Shown: in pieces, positions 31,134-32,757 of the stretch
Layout: every line of letters starts with the position of its first letter
Position numbering within the stretch: position 1 is the stretch's first letter
NCBI GenBank assembly: GCA_009773995.1
Contig: VSMY01000011.1
Location: 1 to 32,757 of the forward strand
From: Oscillibacter sp.
GTDB taxonomy: Bacteria > Bacillota > Clostridia > Oscillospirales > Oscillospiraceae
Length of the DNA: 32,757 bases
Direction of reading: 5' to 3'
Program-made: the position numbers and the translations under genes
Notes under the pieces: model-generated
What the model saw: the letters and a program-made list of their open reading frames with translations, nothing else
What the model was told of the DNA's origin: nothing
Database searches by the model: none

Positions 31134-32138
31134 ATGGCAGACGTATTATCGCAAGCGCAAATCGACGCTTTGCTGAACGCGGTTCGTAGCGGAGAAAAGG
31201 ATTCGGAGCCGTCTGCGGAAAAGCAGGAAAAGAAGTACCAGAAATACGACTTCAGCAGTCCCCGCAAATTCACCAAAGACCGCATTAAAATGCTCAACGG
31301 CATTTTTGACAACTATTCCCGGGTCATCAGCTCCCGGCTGAACGCCCGCCTGCGCTCCACCTGTGAAGTCACGGTGGAGAGCATCGAGGAGCAGCGCTAT
31401 TTTGAGTTTTCCAACGCCCTGACGGAGGGCGACGTGCTGGGCATGATCGACGTGGAGCTGAAAGGACAGATTCAGGAGACCCCGGCCATGCTCTTTATCT
31501 CCACCAGCACGGCCCTGAGCATGATGGACCGAATGCTGGGCGGCGAGGGCGCCGTGGACGACGAGCTGGAGGACGACTACAGTTACACGGACCTGGAGCT
31601 GAAGCTTTACGAAGACCTGGCCGGAGACACCGTGAAGGTGATGGACCGGAGCTGGGAGAACTACGTGCCGATTCATTTCTCCTACAGCCGCACGGAGGTC
31701 AACCCCACGCTGAACCAGGTGATCGGCCTGGACGAGACCGTGGTCATCGTAGACCTAAAGCTCCAGTTCCCCAACATGGCGGGGCGGATGAGCGTGTGCC
31801 TGCCGGGAGAGGTTCTGACCAACGTCTTCGCGGAAATCAGCCGGGAGAGTCCCCTGCGCCGGACGGCGGCGGAAGACAAGTCCGAGGAGATTTTCGACAA
31901 GCTGCGGGACTCCAAGCTGGAGATTATCGCGGAGCTGGCCAGCGCGCAGCTCTCCCTCAGCGACATCTACCACTTGAACGTGGGAGACGTCATCGACCTC
32001 GGGCAGTCCAAGGAGTCCCCGATTTATCTGGAGATTGGCGGCTATCACTGGTTTACCGGAAAGATGGGTACCCATAAGAAAAACATGGCTGTGAAAATAG
32101 ATGAAGTATGCTATCAGCTTGAGCAAAGGAGCGAGTAG
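31134..32138 (+). CDS. fliM: Flagellar motor switch protein FliM
   Basis: A 334-residue switch protein. Residues 4-14 (VLSQAQIDALL) are the CheY-P binding peptide. The CheC-like middle domain (about 40-235) includes MMDRMLGGEGAV, and the C-terminal SpoA domain (about 255-330) includes LNVGDVIDLGQSKESPIYLEIGG. It begins 52 bp after motB; the small CCGGCG/CGCCGG hairpin near 31089-31106 lies in that gap. GGGGGGATG provides the ribosome site. Confidence 0.96.
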   Translation: MADVLSQAQIDALLNAVRSGEKDSEPSAEKQEKKYQKYDFSSPRKFTKDRIKMLNGIFDNYSRVISSRLNARLRSTCEVTVESIEEQRYFEFSNALTEGDVLGMIDVELKGQIQETPAMLFISTSTALSMMDRMLGGEGAVDDELEDDYSYTDLELKLYEDLAGDTVKVMDRSWENYVPIHFSYSRTEVNPTLNQVIGLDETVVIVDLKLQFPNMAGRMSVCLPGEVLTNVFAEISRESPLRRTAAEDKSEEIFDKLRDSKLEIIAELASAQLSLSDIYHLNVGDVIDLGQSKESPIYLEIGGYHWFTGKMGTHKKNMAVKIDEVCYQLEQRSE

Positions 32139-32143
32139 ACGGA

Positions 32144-32757
32144 ATGGAGAAAAAATTATTTAGCCCGATGGAGATAGACGCCCTCGGGGAAATGATGAAT
32201 ATCAGCCTTGGCTCCTCTGCCACCGCGGTATCCAACCTTCTGGAGCACAGAGTCGATATTACGACGCCTAAGGTCACGTCCATCAAGACGGCGGACTTTG
32301 CCCTGGGCAACCTGGAGCCCGCCATGGGCATCGAAATCAAATACGTAGAGGGCCTGGCGGGCAGCAACATCATGCTGCTCAAACGAAGCGACATCAAGGT
32401 CATCGTGGATATCCTCATGGGGGGAGAAACGCCGGATGAGGAGTTCGAGCTGAACGAGCTGACCATCAGCGCCGTCTGCGAGGTCATGAACCAGATGATG
32501 GGCGCGGCCGCTACGGCCATGAGCGACTTCCTGGGCTACCAGGTGGACATCTCCACCCCCCAGCCCTTCGAGCTGGAGGACCTGAACGCCTTTAAGCAGA
32601 ATCACCTCCCCCAGGGGGCGGACACCATCGTCATCGTCCGCTTCTCCCTCAAGATTGAGGGGGCCCTGGAGAGCGAGTTCATGAACGTCATGAGCGTGGA
32701 GCTGGCCAAGGAGCTCTTGAAGGGCCTGGGCCTGGGCGACGACGGGGAAGAGGCGGC
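32144..32757 (+). CDS. fliY: Flagellar switch phosphatase FliY, 3' end outside the window
   Basis: The first 204 residues are present. They form the CheC-like phosphatase part that dephosphorylates CheY-P at the switch. Both active sites are intact in the D/S-x3-E-x2-N-x22-P form: Asp12, Glu16, Asn19, Pro42, and Ser109, Glu113, Asn116, Pro139. A FliN-like SpoA domain should follow beyond the window. FliY rather than plain FliN is supported by these two sites. AAAGGAGCGAG precedes the ATG, 5 nt after the fliM stop. Confidence 0.92.
   Translation, partial: MEKKLFSPMEIDALGEMMNISLGSSATAVSNLLEHRVDITTPKVTSIKTADFALGNLEPAMGIEIKYVEGLAGSNIMLLKRSDIKVIVDILMGGETPDEEFELNELTISAVCEVMNQMMGAAATAMSDFLGYQVDISTPQPFELEDLNAFKQNHLPQGADTIVIVRFSLKIEGALESEFMNVMSVELAKELLKGLGLGDDGEEA

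Overview
The window looks like a chromosomal segment of a motile, anaerobic, fairly GC-rich Firmicute of the class Clostridia, most likely an Oscillospiraceae-type gut bacterium. This is an inference. It rests on strong AGGAGG ribosome sites, a ctsR-mcsA-clpC heat-shock operon, a gram-positive fla operon containing swrD, a TIGR02530-type gene and fliY, formate-tetrahydrofolate ligase beside a formate channel, and a two-cluster ferredoxin. I see no insertion sequence, phage, CRISPR array, rRNA or tRNA.

Left part (1-9385). A small membrane protein (189-440) precedes the leftward heat-shock operon ctsR-mcsA-clpC (4064 to 513), which has two CtsR-type operators around its promoter and no mcsB. 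A monocistronic ferredoxin (4285-4458) converges on a leftward four-gene operon: mutY, a zinc-ribbon protein, thymidine kinase and a PflX-like radical SAM protein (7526 to 4510). Divergent from mutY is a three-gene operon of a PadR regulator and two membrane-anchored proteins (7654-9385), with a 39-bp nested palindrome over its promoter.

Middle (9386-17922). fhs and focA form a leftward formate operon. The gap upstream of fhs (11927-12341) holds an unexplained element: a long inverted repeat (12071-12257) with an outward-edge promoter candidate on each strand, enclosing a 25-codon ORF whose ribosome site and start codon are both locked in one hairpin. A coiled-coil orphan (12342-12842) follows. 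Then comes a leftward signalling operon: a receiver/HD-GYP/GGDEF protein, an Hpt protein and a hybrid histidine kinase with two receivers.

Right part (17923-32757). A 635-bp non-coding, AT-richer stretch separates the signalling operon from the divergent fla operon: flgB, flgC, fliE, fliF, fliG, fliH, fliI, fliJ, fliK, flgD, a TIGR02530-type gene, flgE, swrD, motA, motB, fliM and fliY (cut by the window end). fliL is absent between motB and fliM. Several junctions in this operon carry strong RNA hairpins, some with GGA in the loop, and the flgE ribosome site sits in the loop of a perfect 9-bp hairpin. Together the right half encodes rod, hook, MS ring, switch, export ATPase and stator parts, next to a c-di-GMP/phosphorelay module that plausibly controls motility.
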